Assembly: GCA_034435635.1 (NCBI GenBank)
Contig: DAOTWY010000102.1
Span: 1-40,655 of the forward strand
Origin: DAOTWY01 sp003696565
GTDB taxonomy: Bacteria > Chloroflexota > Anaerolineae > Aggregatilineales > Phototrophicaceae
Length of the DNA: 40,655 nucleotides
Reading direction: 5' to 3'
The notes under the pieces are model-generated. The model made no database searches and had not been told where the DNA came from. It saw only the letters and a list, made by a program, of their open reading frames with translations. The position numbers and the translations under genes are program-made. Positions 1-12,700 of this stretch are shown here, one piece after another. Every line of letters begins with the position of its first letter. Within the stretch, counting starts at the first letter, position 1.

Positions 1-105
1 ATGCGTCGCTTTTTTGATCGACAAGGCTATCAAACTTTTGGTGTTTTGAACGATCGCCCCCCTGGGCATATCACATATTTCGTTTATAAAACACTTGATA
101 TTTGA
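1..105 (+). CDS. GNAT-family N-acetyltransferase, C-terminal fragment (5' end outside window)
   Basis: Only the last 34 residues and the TGA stop are visible. They read RRFFDRQGYQTFGVL, then DRPPGHITYFVYKTL. This is the usual end of a GNAT acetyltransferase: a helix carrying the F(Y)xxxGY/F motif, then the last beta strands with the PPGHxxYF pattern. The family transfers an acetyl group from acetyl-CoA to an amine; the substrate cannot be told from this piece. The ATG at base 1 is more likely an internal methionine than a start, because the acetyl-CoA binding core is missing. The stop is followed within a few bases by a strong terminator. Confident of the family, not of the substrate. Confidence 0.65.
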   Translation: MRRFFDRQGYQTFGVLNDRPPGHITYFVYKTLDI

Positions 106-110
106 ATCAA

Positions 111-140
111 AAAAGGACAGGCATTGTAACCTGTCCTTTT
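111..140. terminator. Bidirectional rho-independent terminator
   Basis: A perfect 11-bp inverted repeat, AAAAGGACAGG (111-121) and CCTGTCCTTTT (130-140), encloses an 8-nt loop. A-rich sequence before it and T-rich sequence after it let it work in both directions. It lies between the ends of two convergent genes, the acetyltransferase (+) and the cold-shock protein (-), and so can end both transcripts. Confidence 0.85.
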
Positions 141-161
141 GTTTAGCTAAAGTTGGAAATC

Positions 162-374
162 TTATTCCACCACGTTAACAGAGCTGGCTTGTTTGCCTTT
201 TCTGCCTTGGGTGACTTCAAATTCCACCGTCGCACCTTCTTCCAAAGAACGGAAGCCGTTGCTTTGGATTTCAGAATAATGTACGAAAAGATCGTCGCCG
301 CTTTCTGGGGAAATAAAACCATATCCCTTTTCAGCGTTGAACCATTTTACGGTACCTGTGATACGTTCTGCCAT
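162..374 (-). CDS. CspA-family cold-shock protein
   Basis: A 70-residue single cold-shock domain, the normal length for the family. RNP1 (KGYGFI, about residues 16-21) and RNP2 (DLFVHY, about 28-33) are both intact, and the protein starts with the usual GTVKWFNAEKGYGFI strand pair. These proteins bind single-stranded RNA and DNA and act as RNA chaperones, often at low temperature or in growth transitions. The start has a good AGGAG site at 384-388. The gene is monocistronic: a terminator lies just beyond its stop, and a promoter about 130 nt upstream leaves a long leader. The leader ends in a perfect hairpin that reaches the Shine-Dalgarno sequence. Whether the gene is cold-induced or constitutive cannot be read from the protein. 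Confidence 0.97.
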   Translation of the reverse strand: MAERITGTVKWFNAEKGYGFISPESGDDLFVHYSEIQSNGFRSLEEGATVEFEVTQGRKGKQASSVNVVE

Positions 375-386
375 TGGATTTTTCTC

Positions 387-429
387 CTGAAGTTAGTTGG
401 TACTGCCATAATCTACACACTAACTTCAG
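387..429 (-). promoter_or_regulatory. Leader hairpin overlapping the cold-shock gene RBS
   Basis: CTGAAGTTAGT (387-397) and ACTAACTTCAG (419-429) are perfect 11-bp complements with a 21-nt loop in the transcribed leader of the cold-shock gene. On the mRNA the 3' arm ends in CTTCAG, and the next bases complete the AGGAG ribosome binding site, so the first two bases of the site are in the stem. A structure here could limit ribosome entry. That it senses temperature is inference. Confidence 0.6.
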
Positions 430-506
430 AACTGAGGTCACGCGGTGGTCTTATGGGTACTCATTGTGGTCAGAGCCTTATGCTCTAAAATGCCCACACG
501 ATCTAT

Positions 507-534
507 ATCATAACACATTTCCAGGTTTTGTAAA
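507..534 (-). promoter_or_regulatory. Predicted sigma-A promoter of the cold-shock gene
   Basis: On the reverse strand a TTTACA -35 box (529-534) and a TATGAT -10 box (507-512) are 16 bp apart. Transcription would start near 500 and give a leader of about 125 nt. A smaller AGAGC/GCTCT hairpin lies early in the leader, near 470-487. Confidence 0.55.
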
Positions 535-609
535 GGGGGTATTTTGATCATTTCGGAATTTGCCCATTCAAATCATGGAAACACGCTTATAATCATTATC
601 CCCTCGCTA

Positions 610-646
610 ACAAAAACAAACAGGACATGACACTTGCCATGCCCTG
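610..646 (-). terminator. Rho-independent terminator of the giant surface-protein gene
   Basis: On the reverse strand CAGGGCATG pairs with CATGTCCTG (one G-U pair) around an 8-nt loop, followed by TTTGTTTTTG. It lies about 30 bases past the stop of the 12.8 kb gene and is the expected 3' end of that transcript. Confidence 0.75.
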
Positions 647-676
647 CTCGTTTATATCACCATATGCCAATGTGAT

Positions 677-793
677 TTATTCCACCAGCATCCGGCGGCG
701 GATCAGCACCGCCCCACTGATCACAATCACAATCCCAGCCATCACCACAATCAGCGGCAATCGCCAAGCTGGCGTTTCCCCAGTTGCTGGCAG
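677..793 (-). other. Cell-wall sorting signal (LPATG, membrane segment, basic tail)
   Basis: The last 38 codons of the giant gene encode LPATG (779-793), a short linker, about 20 hydrophobic residues (LPLIVVMAGIVIVISGAVLI) and RRRMLVE. This order is the classical class A sortase substrate signal. It implies cleavage between T and G and covalent anchoring to the cell surface of a monoderm-type cell. Confidence 0.85.
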
Positions 794-3700
794 TTCACCA
801 ACAATCGGTAGTTCCGCCCGTGTAGAGACTGTGACCGCGCCGTTTGGTCCGTTACCGGTCAAGGTGACCTCGTTTTCATGGATGTAAGTCTCTGGAATTT
901 CCAGGACAGTCGTATAGATGCGTGCCTGAACCACTTCACCTGGAGCCAGCGTGAACATGCTGAACGTCACCGTTTGCCCGCTGATGCTGACCGTACCCTT
1001 ATCCGTATCGGCACCGTCGATTCGTAATTCTGGGCGGAGCGTATCGCTAACGACCACATCTGTACCCTGAACTGTACCGTTGTTGGTGATCGTCACCAGC
1101 CAAGTGAGTTGCTCACCTGGTAAACCAATCTGCCCGCGTTCTAGCACGCCAATCTTGTTGATGGACGGATCGAACAGGAGGACAACAGGGCCCGTTTCTG
1201 GCTGCCAACGCGCTTCTGGCGATTGCTGTGGACCGGGTGTTTGCCCAACACTGACATCATCGCTGATGTCACCATCACCGTCCTCATCCCACTGAGCAAA
1301 TGCCTGGTTAAAGACATCCGTCACACCATCGGCAACCGTCGTCTGGAAGACGATCACAACAGAGTTGCTTGCCGCTGCTGGGTCAAAGATGCCAGTATCT
1401 GGTGCGATGTTGCCTTCCCAGATGACGCGATTGCTCACTGGATCATAGACACACAAGGATGTGGTAGAAGCCCCGTTTGCCGTACAAGTCAGGCTGCCCG
1501 GCACATAGGTGGTGCCCGCTGGGATCGTATCCGTCACGCGGACATTGAACGCCGTCACATTATACGGATTCAGCCATACCATGCCCCATTCCAACACCGG
1601 GAAGCCAGCATCATTGACCGTCTTTAAGCCATATGGCGGGTCAAAGATTGATGCGCCATTAATCACGGTTGGATCTGTTGCACTGTCATTACTCGGGTCT
1701 GAATCACCGGCTGCGCTGACCGTGGCGATGTTATCAAACACCCCCGCCTGCTGATCTGCAAACACACTCACCGTGATGGACGGCAGTGTATCCCCTGGGT
1801 TGATTGGGAATGTGCCCGTGTAGGTACAACTGACATTATTCCCTACCGTTGCAGAGCAATCCCAATTTGTACCGGTTGGCGTGCCGTTGACCGTTAGCCA
1901 TGCTGTCGGAACAGGGTCTGTCACGGTAACTGGACCACTGTTGAACGGCGCACCACCGACATTTTGTACCACCAATGTATAGGTATATGGTGTTGGATTA
2001 TTCAGAACAAAGTCCCCAGTGTGTGACTTGGTAATGATCATATCTGGTTGTGATGAACCAAGCGTCAGGGTTGGGTCTGTATCGGTATCGTTGTTGGAGT
2101 TGTTATCCCCTGGCGTGCTGACCGTCGCCACATTGGTCGTATTTCCCAAAGCACCCGCTGTCACATTGATGTTGAGTGTGATGGTGGTAGATGCACCTGG
2201 GTTCAAAACCGCCGTGTTTGTACACGTCACAACCTGACCAGATGCACTACAACTCCATGGTGTTGCGCCGATTGTGCCTGTACCACTGGTGAAGGTCATA
2301 CCACCTGGCAGATTATCTGTCACGGTGATCGTCCCGGTTGTCGCGCCAGTTCCCACATTGGTAATCACCAATGAGTAGCTCGCCGATGTATTCACCACGA
2401 AGTTACCTGTATGGCTCTTGTTGATCGACAGATCAGGCGAGACAGCACTATCAACAGTCACACTGTCATCATCACTGTCGTTGCTGGAGTTGTTATCGCC
2501 CGGCGTGCTGACCTGTGCCGTATTGGTGAACGGTGAACCGGTCGCTGTGCTGGGTTGTACGGTCACGGTGATCGGCGACAAGCTTGACCCTGCTGCCAAT
2601 GGACCCGGATGCGTACAAACCACATTCTGCCCCGATGAGCTGCTGCAATCCCAACCGGTACCGCTTGGTGTGCCCTGGACGACTAGTTCCACTGGCACGG
2701 TATCTGTCACGGTGATGGTGCCGGTCGTCGCACCACTGCCAACATTGCTTACCGTAATGGTGAAGTCTCCGTTCACACCCACTGCGAAGTTACCCACGTG
2801 CGTCTTGCTGATGGTTAAATCAGGCTCTTGTGTCGCTGTAACAATCACGGTGTCATCATCGCTGTTATTGGTCGTGTTGCTTTCGTTCGGCGTGCTGACC
2901 TGTGCCGTGTTGGTGAACGGTGAGCCGGTCGCTGTGCTCGGTTGTACGGTCACGGTGATCGGCGGCAGGCTGGACCCTGGTGCCAATGGACCCGGATGCG
3001 TACAAACCACATTCTGCCCCGATGAGCTGCTGCAATCCCAACCGGTGCCGCTTGGCGTGCCCTGCACAACAAGTTCCGTTGGTACAGTATCCGTCACGGT
3101 GATGGTGCCGGTTGTGCTGCTGCTGCCCACGTTCGTTACGGTGATGGTAAAGTCACCGTTCACGCCGACTGCGAAGTTGCCCACGTGCGTCTTGCTGATG
3201 GTTAAATCAGGCGCGGAGCCGTTATTAACCGGTGTTGTGTCATCGTCATTGTCATTAGCCGAGTTATTGTCGCCCGGTGTGCTGACTGTTGCCGTGTTGG
3301 TCACACTTGGCACAGCTGCTGCGTCAATCGCTACCACAACAGTGATATCTGGTGCGAAAGCAGATGGCGCAATCACCGCCGGTGTCGTACAGATGATATT
3401 CGTACCACCGATTGTTGAGCCAGTGCAATCCCAGCTAGAGCCGCTGACACTCACCAGCGTTAAGCCAGCGGGCAGTGTATCCGTCACAGTGATAGTACCC
3501 GTTGTGTTTGCCGTGCCCACATTCTGGGTACGGATGGTATAGGTACCGTTGTTGCCCACCTGGAACGTGCCAACGCTGAATTTCTCAATCCGCATATCTG
3601 GTTCTGGGCTGCTGTTAACGATCACAGTGTCATTATCGGTATTATCAGACGAGTCAAGTTCACCCGTTGTGTTAACAACCGCTGTATTGGTAAACGGTGA

Positions 3701-6700
3701 ACCGGTCGCTGTGCTGGGCTGTACCGTCAATGTGATGTCCGGCAAGCTTGACCCTGGTGCCAATGGACCCGGATGCGTACAAACCACATTCTGACCAGAC
3801 GACCCGCTGCAATTCCAACCGGTGCCGCTTGGCGTACCCTGGACAACCAGTTCCACCGGCACGTTATCCGTCACGGTGATGGTATCAGTCGTATAACCAG
3901 GACCCTGATTGCTGACACTGATGGTAAAGGTGCCGTTTACACCGACCGCAAAGTTACCGACGTGTGTCTTGCTGATAAGCAGGTTCGGCTGTGCGGTTGT
4001 AACATCACCGTTGTCGGTGGCTGTATAGTCATTGGTACCGCCGCTACCATCACGCTCACCGTTTGGATCACCACTGTTGCCCGGTGTATCGCTGCCCGTC
4101 GGATTGGGTGATGTGCCAGTGCCCGGCAAGCTTGTCCAAGTTACAACTGCGCTGTTGCTGAGCGTATCACCAGGCATTGGTGTGAGGTTCACCTGTGCTT
4201 GGATGCGAACCGTGCTTGTCTCGCCTGGGTTCAACTGAGCATAGTTAAACAGGATGGTCGGCGCACCACTGTCGTCAATCGTCGTCGGCGCAACCCCGCT
4301 GATATGCTGTGCAGACCCAGCGACGTAATTTAGCGTACTTGGGATTACATCCGTAATGACCACATCAAACGCCGCGCTTTCATTCGCACCACTACCAGCG
4401 GTAATCACAATATCGTAAGTCACAATATCGTTCGGGTTAACCGTTGGCGGTGTAGCAGACTTGGTAATTGCCACAGATGGCTCTTGGATCACGTGGTAAA
4501 CATCGTTAGAAGTCGTGATGTTTTCGCTCGGCAAGCCCCGGTCAATCACCACATCAAAACTATTATCCCATATCTGACCAATCGTGTTGACCGCATCATT
4601 GGTAACCAACACATTAAACTCAACGATGATCCGTTCTGCGCCAGGGTCACCATCGTTATTAATCACCTGCCCAAAGTTGAAGAGCAGTTCTCGCGTGCCA
4701 GTATTAAACGTGACACGTGACGCAGGGAAAGTAAACGTTGGTGTGGTTTCATTCTGGATACCCGTAAAGTCGCTGTGGAATGTTGGTGCGGTATCTGCCA
4801 AATAGCTAACCCGCGCACTGCCAGAGATATATTCAATACCCGCTACCAGAACATCCGACATTTCAAAAGTCGTTGAGGTCGATTCCGGCAAGATCGTCAC
4901 CAGACGATAACGGATGATTTCACCCACCACCACTGGCACATTAGAGCTACCATCATTTGGTAGGCTGCTGTTATCGGTATGTGTTTCACTCGTGCTGACA
5001 ATGCTCTTTTCTGGCACGGGTGCATTCACCGTGAAGTTAACGGTTGAGGATGTATCCTCATAGTTATTCGGTGAACCTGCTTCACCATCCTGTCCCGTGC
5101 GCTCGCCGGTGCCCGTACCTGCAGAACCTGGTGTGCTGCTACCAGTGCCATTTGTGCCGGGTGTACTCGTCCAGGTAATAACCGCGCTGTTACCAATTGT
5201 CTGACCTGGCGAAACACTTGTGAGTACCTGTGCCACAACACGGACGACCACCGTATCCCCAGCGTTCAATCGATTGAGTGTAATATCCACCGTACCAGCT
5301 ACGCCAGTCGTACTTAAATCACTGTCAATTGTCACATAACCAGGGTTGGTTTGAATACTATAAGACAACAACGTTAGATCAGAGTCAAGTGCATCAAACA
5401 CACGGATGTCAAACGCAGTTGTGTTATTTGCGCCATTAGCCGCTGTGATGGTCAAGTCATAGGTAACTTGGTCACCCGCATCTGATGGCGGTGTGCCGAC
5501 TATCGTCTTGTTGACTGTCAAATCCGGCTCTTGGATCACCTGATTCACATTATTAGAGGTTGATTCATCCGTGCCGTCATTGTTCAAATCAACCGTGAAG
5601 TTATTTGCCCAAATGGCACCAAGTGTGTTTGTGCTGGTATTAACCACCACCACATCAAACTCCACGATCAACAGTTCTGCGCTAGCCGTGCCATCACCAT
5701 CATTGTTAATAACTTGACCAATATTGAATGTCAGTTCACGTGGTGCAGTCACGCCGAATGTCACCTGACCAGAGCTTGGATATCCCGTTTCATTGAATGC
5801 TGTTGTCGGGTTGATTTCATTTGCACCAAATGTGCCCGTCCCCGTGAAGGCACTATCCGCACTATAGCTGACCCGCGCTGTACCAGGGATATATTCGATA
5901 TTAGTCGATAACACATCCTGTATCACCACATCCGGCGAGGTGACTTCCGGCATTTCTACCACAAGGCGATACGTAATTACCTCACCAACCACCAATGGAC
6001 GCGGATCAGCTGGCGTATCGGCAGTTGTGTCACTGGTGTGCGCTTCACTTGTCCCGTCAATGCTCTTGATGGTGTTAATGGTGCTGGCAACCGTAAAGGT
6101 GACGTTTGCGGTGGTTTGATAATCATCTGGTGTACCAGAGCCACCCACATCGCTATTATCACGTTCGCCGTTATCTGCACCACTACCACCCGGTGTTTCG
6201 CTACCAGTTGGGTTCGGTACGGTACCGTTGCCCGGTAAGCTCGTCCAGGATGCCGTCACATCGTTTTGAATAACCTGCCCAATGGTGACACTGCTCTGAA
6301 CAACCGTCCGCAGCCGCACGGTGACAAAATCACCCGCTGCCACGCTGTTAATTGTCACATCAGCACGCTCGCCAGGGTCAGTGAAAACGGAATTATCTGT
6401 GTAATCCACGCCAGCGGTCAGCAAGATATTGCTGCTGTTATATACCTCCACGGATGTTGGACCACCAATAAAGTCCAGTTCCGCTACCAATATATCCACA
6501 ATGTTGATTTCAAACGCGGTGGTTGTGCCTGTATTGGTGAACACCACGTCATACACCACTGTGTCACCAGCGTCAAACGTAGTCGTACCGGATGGATTCG
6601 ATAGCGTTTGGTTGATTGTCTTAGTCAGGGTGGCTTGCGGTTCTTGCAATAGTACCGTGACATTGTTGGATACCACACGTTGCACCGGTACACCAGGCGC

Positions 6701-9700
6701 ACCAGAATCTTCACTGAAAACGCGGTATTCATTTGCGTAAATATCACCTAATTTGACTTGATCCACGTTGACAATCAGCGCGTTAAATTCTAACACCAGA
6801 TATTCGATGTCAGCATCGCCATCGCTGTTGACCACGTTACCAAAGTCCACACTCAGGAAGTTTGTTGCGCTATTGTAGTTGACCAAACCAGCGAACTGCG
6901 CCGTACCACCCGCATCGTAAAGATCAACCGTAGCAGAATCCGCTGCATTCAAACCAGGGAAGCTATTGAAATTCAACGTACCTGATTGCTGATTTACGGT
7001 GCTAAGTTCAAAGTTTTCATCAAAGATTGGCACAATCACCGGCACGCCGTCCACTGCCAACTGATCAGTCAGTTGCAGATTGAGCATGGTGCCTTCTGGC
7101 AACCCTGTAACCAACCGATAGCGCACAATTTCACCCACTGCCACCGGCACATTGCTCGCGCCTGTGTTCGGCAGGCTGCTGTCATCGGTATGTGTTTCTG
7201 AAGTTGCGGTGATGCTCTTTTGAGCACTGAATACTGCCGCAACCGGGAATGTTGTGTTATTCGTCACAGAGTAATCATTATTGGTGCCACCGCTGCCATC
7301 ACGTTCGCCGGTTGGCGTACCACTGGCACCTGGGGTTGCATTCCCTGTACCCTGATTACCGGGCAAGCTTGTCCATGTGCCTGTCACGTCGTTCTGGATA
7401 ACCTGCCCAGCCGTGACGGTCTCTAACACGGTTGTCCGCAGCCGCACGGTGACAAAATCACCCACTGCAAGGCTTGGGATAATCACATTAGCTTGCTCGC
7501 CAGGGTCAGTGAAAACAGAATTATCCGTGTAATCCACACCAGCGGTCAGCAAGACATTACTGCTGTCATACACCTCCACGGATGTTGGACCACCAATAAA
7601 GTCCAGTTCCGCTACCAATATATCCACAATGTTGATTTCAAACGCGGTGGCGTTACCTGTATTGGTGAACACCACGTCATACACCACTGTGTCACCAGCG
7701 TCAAACGTGGTTGTACCGGATGGGTTCGATAGCGTTTGGTTGATTGTCTTGGTAATGCTGGCTTGTGGTTCTACCACAATGACACCGACCGGTGTCGAAG
7801 TCACAGGTGAATTGCCAGCCACGCTTGCGCTGAACTCATTCGTCCAGATGTCGCCCAGGTCATTAACACCGTTACCGTTCGTATCACCTGTAACAGCATC
7901 GTTTGCCACCACCACGCTGAACAGCACAATAATCTGTTCGGCATCAGCGTCTGTATCGTTGTTCAGCACATCGCCGATGTTAATTTCCACCGTGCGCGTC
8001 GTACTGTTGTAGAAATACGTTCCTGGCGCAGCCGGTGCTGCTGTATCAGGATCAGACGGAATGGCTAACCCAGGCGGCGTTGTTGGAACCACGCCCCCAA
8101 TGTCACTAAAGGTCATGTTGGTGGCAGAATTCGTATAGACTGAAACCGTACCATCAATGAAAGTCAGCCCTGGAACCAGCACATCACTCAGAATAATGTC
8201 ATTGCTTGTGCCTTCTGGTACATCCAGCACTAACTGGAAGGTCACGACCTCACCAATCGCCACAGGACGCTCGTTTCCCGCACTGCCGTCAAAGGCTTCG
8301 CTAGTATGCCCTTCGCTGGTGACAAACAAAGCCTTAAGCGGCGCAACGTTATCCACCGTCACATTTTCCGAGTCGGTGTTGGTGTAATCATTCTGATTTG
8401 TGGTGCTGCCGTTCCGTTCACCACGACCTTCACCGCTATCATGCCCGCCGCCTTGATTGGTATCTAACTCAGAAAGATCAGAACCGGTATTGTTACCACC
8501 AGTACCATCCGCCGTACCAAAATTCCCCGGCAAGCTTGTCCATGTCAGGTCTGCTGTATTAGTGATGACCTGTGCTGGAGCCACACCACTGACCAAATCA
8601 GCCGTATAAGTAATAGTAATCGAGGCATTTTGTGCCAAGCTGGTGAACGTCAGATCAATTGTATTACCCCCACTAGCATTTGCCGATGGAGCAACGCTCG
8701 TAGACACTAAGCTGACGTTGGTATATTGCGCGGGCAGCACATCGATCACACGCAAGTCAAACGCGGTTGCCCCGTTTGGATCGTTATCATTGGTCACAAT
8801 CAAGGTAAAGGTGATTGTATCGCCTGCGTCACCACTAGTTGGTGATGCAGATTTATTAATCGTCACCAATGGTTCACGAATACGCGCATGGAGCGTGTTC
8901 GATGTATCACGGGTTACACCGTCTTCATTAACTTGCGCGGTGTTATCCCGTTGATCGTTGCGGTCGTTTTGATTGCTGGGGTTGTTGTTTAACACAAGCG
9001 CGTTGAATTCAATTACGATAGTTTCGGTTGTGTTATTGTCTGTGTCGCTATTTGTCACATCCCCAAAATCAAGCGTCAACGGTGCTGTGGAGGGGATCGC
9101 CGCCGCATCAATTTGGATCGTGCCAGCATCATCATATGCTGAAACTGTACTGCCGGGTGTCAATCCAGTGCGTGTACTGGTGGCAGCCGCCGGTAAAGTA
9201 ATCGTAAATGCGCTATCGCGGATCACCTCCAACCCTGGCGGCAAATTATCCACCACCACCAGACCATTATGCACCCCTTCAACCAAATCAACCCGCAGCT
9301 GATAGCGAATGATCTCACCAATCACTAAGGGGACTTCATTCGCATTGTTTGCACCACTACGTGTATCGCCTGGGTCGGTATGATCTTCCGAGGTATCCAG
9401 ATACGCCTTTGTAATCTGCGGGACGTTCACCGTAAAGGTTGGCGTTGATCCACTAGCGGTTAGGTCATTCACACCGCCAGCACCGTCGGTGCCATCACGT
9501 TGACCATCACTTGCACCAGAACCACCTGGCACATTATTACCGGTTCCATCAGCGTCTGGTAGTGAATTATAAAGAACCGTCGCCGTATTCACCCATGAAT
9601 CCGCTGGCGTAACCGTGTTGTTAACTGTCACTGTAAAGGTAATTTCGCCAAATTGACCGGCGTTTAATTGATCCCAGCTTGCCGTCACCACACCAGCCGC

Positions 9701-12700
9701 ATGATTCACCGCCGCTGGTGCTACGCCATTGGTCGTAAAGCCCGTGTTAAATGTGATAAACGTCGTCGGCAAGTTATCAGTCAGTGCCAGGTCATAAGCC
9801 GGCGCATTACCGGTATTTTCAACGCGGATGGTATATGTGATCGTATCACCTGCATCACCCGTATTGACATCTTGCGTTTTTGTGACAACCAGATTCGGCT
9901 CATCAATCGTCACCCAGCGTTCCTCAGATGTTGCCAGTGTAGAACCGCCAACTATTAAATCAGCCGTATTGTCCAGATTCGTACCGTCTTGATTGCTTGC
10001 GATATTATTCACAATCGCACTGAATATGATTTCAACTGATTCCGTATCCGTGTCGCTATCCGTATTGGTGATGTTACCAAAGTCGAACGTCACCGCCGCC
10101 CCAGGCGACCCGCCCCCTGTCACAGTGACTGGTGCCGTCCAACCAGTGTTCACATTCACCAGGTTAATTGATTCTGACCCAGTGAGGAACTGCATCCCCG
10201 CTGGCAGTTTATCCACCACTTGCACATTGTTTGTCGTCCCTTCCGGCACATCAAACGTCAAGCGGAAGGTCACAATTTCACCAATCAGCACCGGACGCGC
10301 ATTTGCAATATCTGATCCATCGCCAGTTTCCGGTGTATCTGGCTCTGTGGTAGAAACAATGACCTTGCCAAGATCACCAAAAATTTGAATCTGGGCATCA
10401 TCGCTCGGTTGCTCAGCAGGGTCTGGCACATGATTGGGTCCGCCTTCTGTCCCGGCATAATTGGTGATTGTCGTGGTGTTAATCAAGATATCACCCGCGC
10501 CGACGGTGTTATCAATTTGTAGATCATACGTGATGAGAATAACCGCCGCCGCCGGATCAACAGTCGGATGCTGGCAAGCCCCTGCTGCCGGATCAACAAT
10601 TTGAATCCCTGGCAAACTGAAGAAATCTGCCGGTGTTGCTGCGCCACCACCTGGAAGTGTATAGCTCAGTGGTGTGCCATCACCTAAGGTAATGTTAAAG
10701 TTCTGAACCGATGCAGCCGTTAACCCAGGTGGCAACACATCATTGATGGTGATGTCATACGCCGCGCTACCGCCCGTGTTTTGAATCGTAATCACAAATC
10801 GCACCAAGTCACCTGCATCCAAGCCGGCAGCATCGGCATTCACCCCAACATCAGCCTGCCCGTTCCCACCACCTTGTGAACTTTCAATAGGCGGTGTAAA
10901 AGGTGGCGTTGCGCTGCTACCAACACCATTCAAGTTTGAATTTGGCGTTTCGCTAAAGCTCTCGTTGGGGTTATCGCTATCGGCAATCCCTTTACGAACC
11001 AACAAAATCGGTTCACGCAGTTCAAACCGTACGATCTGCTCTGATGTCGCATTACCAGAATTGGTTGAACCAGTCCCCGCTTGGGTGTAATTCGTCAGGA
11101 ATAAACCATCTGCAAATGGATCATTACTAACTGTCACAGTGAACAGAATATCAATGACCGTATCCTGGTTGCCAGGATCATCAAAGTCCCCAAAGCAGAA
11201 ATTAAGATAGTTTTCATCCGTGGAGATTGCCGTACTACCACAGATTGCCGGAACAGTGCCGCCGGGAGTGGTGATAGTTGGGGTTGTGCTGCCATTTTCC
11301 AACAATTGCCCCAACGCTGCCCGACGATTAGCGAAGTTTTGTGCACCTGGTGTCGGTCCCCACATCGCCTGACCAGCCGCAGGGATACCTGACCCAATGG
11401 TCGTCGAACCATCTGAAATCAGATCATTGAAGGCTGTCACTTCATTGGCATCCAGCACTGGCAGCGGTAAGAAGTCTGAAATGCTGAAATCCTCAAAGTC
11501 AGTTGAGGGCATATCATAACGCAAACGGAACGTAATGGTATCCCCAGGGGAAATTTCTGGCACACCGGATGGATTCAGCGTTGTTGTACCAGTAGACGTA
11601 TCTGTGATTGCATAAATGACTTTGGTGACTGTGCCCTGGGCAATATCTACTGATGCAGCACTTTGATCAGTTGTGGCGTAAGGACCACCTGTCGGCGTGA
11701 GGTTGGCAGTATTCAACACCGTGTCTGCCACAATATCAACCGTGTTGGTCAATACATCACCATGATCAACAGACGCATCGCCCGATGGGAATTGATCGGT
11801 AAACGCATCTTGAATAGTCGTTTGATACGTAATAGTAACCGTCGTGGCACCGCCATTAAACGTACTACAGTCTGGATTCGGCCCACCAGTGCCACCAGAT
11901 GGCACACATCCGCCTAAAATTTCCGTTAAACCAAGCTCATCAAATACCTCTTGTGAGAGGTTGATGGACAGCACTGTGTCACCTGCCGTGGCTGTTGTTG
12001 CTTCTGGGTCTGGCAAGCCACCGGGTCCTGGTGAGCCACCTGTGAAATATTCCCGAATAGCAAAGTTACCCGGATTGACAGCATTGCTGAAGCTACTGCC
12101 ATGCTGTGTAAACGTAATTTGTGGGTTGCCTGTAATCCGTTGCCCATCAGAAATGACATCAAAAATCCGTACATTATCTAACGCAAAGAAATCTGAAAGC
12201 TGAATACTATACGTATATTCTAGGACATCCCCAGGTGAATTTTGTGCATCCGTCAGGTTGACCACGCCTTTTTGAATAGGAAGCGGCTCATTTTCATGCG
12301 TGACTGTTGGAGGACAGCTTGGGCATGTGCCATCACCCGCCAGCGCGTTATCAGTCGCACCTGAATCACGTGGATCAATCGGAGTCCAATCTCCTAAAGC
12401 ATACGCGCGGTTTTCCGTTACTGTATCCGCCCCGCTGTTCGGTGGGATCACATGAGAGCCACTGGCATCCAATAAGGGGACATAATAATCAATAGTAAGC
12501 GTGGCAGAGTTGGTGACAGATGGATACGTGATGATGAGTTCATTGGCTGTACCATTCGCCAAAACCGGACCCGCCGGGAATGTTACCGCCGCGCCCCCCA
12601 GTGTGATACTACTTGAGCCTGGGGCATTAATATTGGTAATGACAATATTATCATCAATATAATCAAAAACATCTAAGTTTGTCACCGTCTGACCAGGCGC

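Larger units (their letters stand above)
375..676. other. Intergenic stretch: cold-shock leader and promoter, plus terminator of the giant gene
   Basis: No gene is visible here. From left to right it holds the cold-shock leader with its hairpins, the cold-shock promoter (507-534), about 75 bases in which I see nothing, and the terminator of the giant surface-protein gene (610-646). Confidence 0.6.

Noticed and set aside
2418..3542. Long forward-strand open frame (374 codons) opposite the giant gene
   Set aside because: It is the complement of the repeated C modules. The repeats and Thr/Val/Gly-rich codons keep the antisense frame open, and the translated product has no domain, start signal or promoter.
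2501..7750. Regular DNA repeats considered as a CRISPR array
   Set aside because: Units are over 300 bp, lie in one coding frame, and have no short repeat-spacer pattern; no cas genes are present.
11521..11545. ATCCCC/GGGG sequences inside the giant gene as further copies of the intergenic repeat
   Set aside because: They lack the conserved CAAGGAA half and the fixed spacing, and are explained by codons for Pro/Gly-rich module ends.
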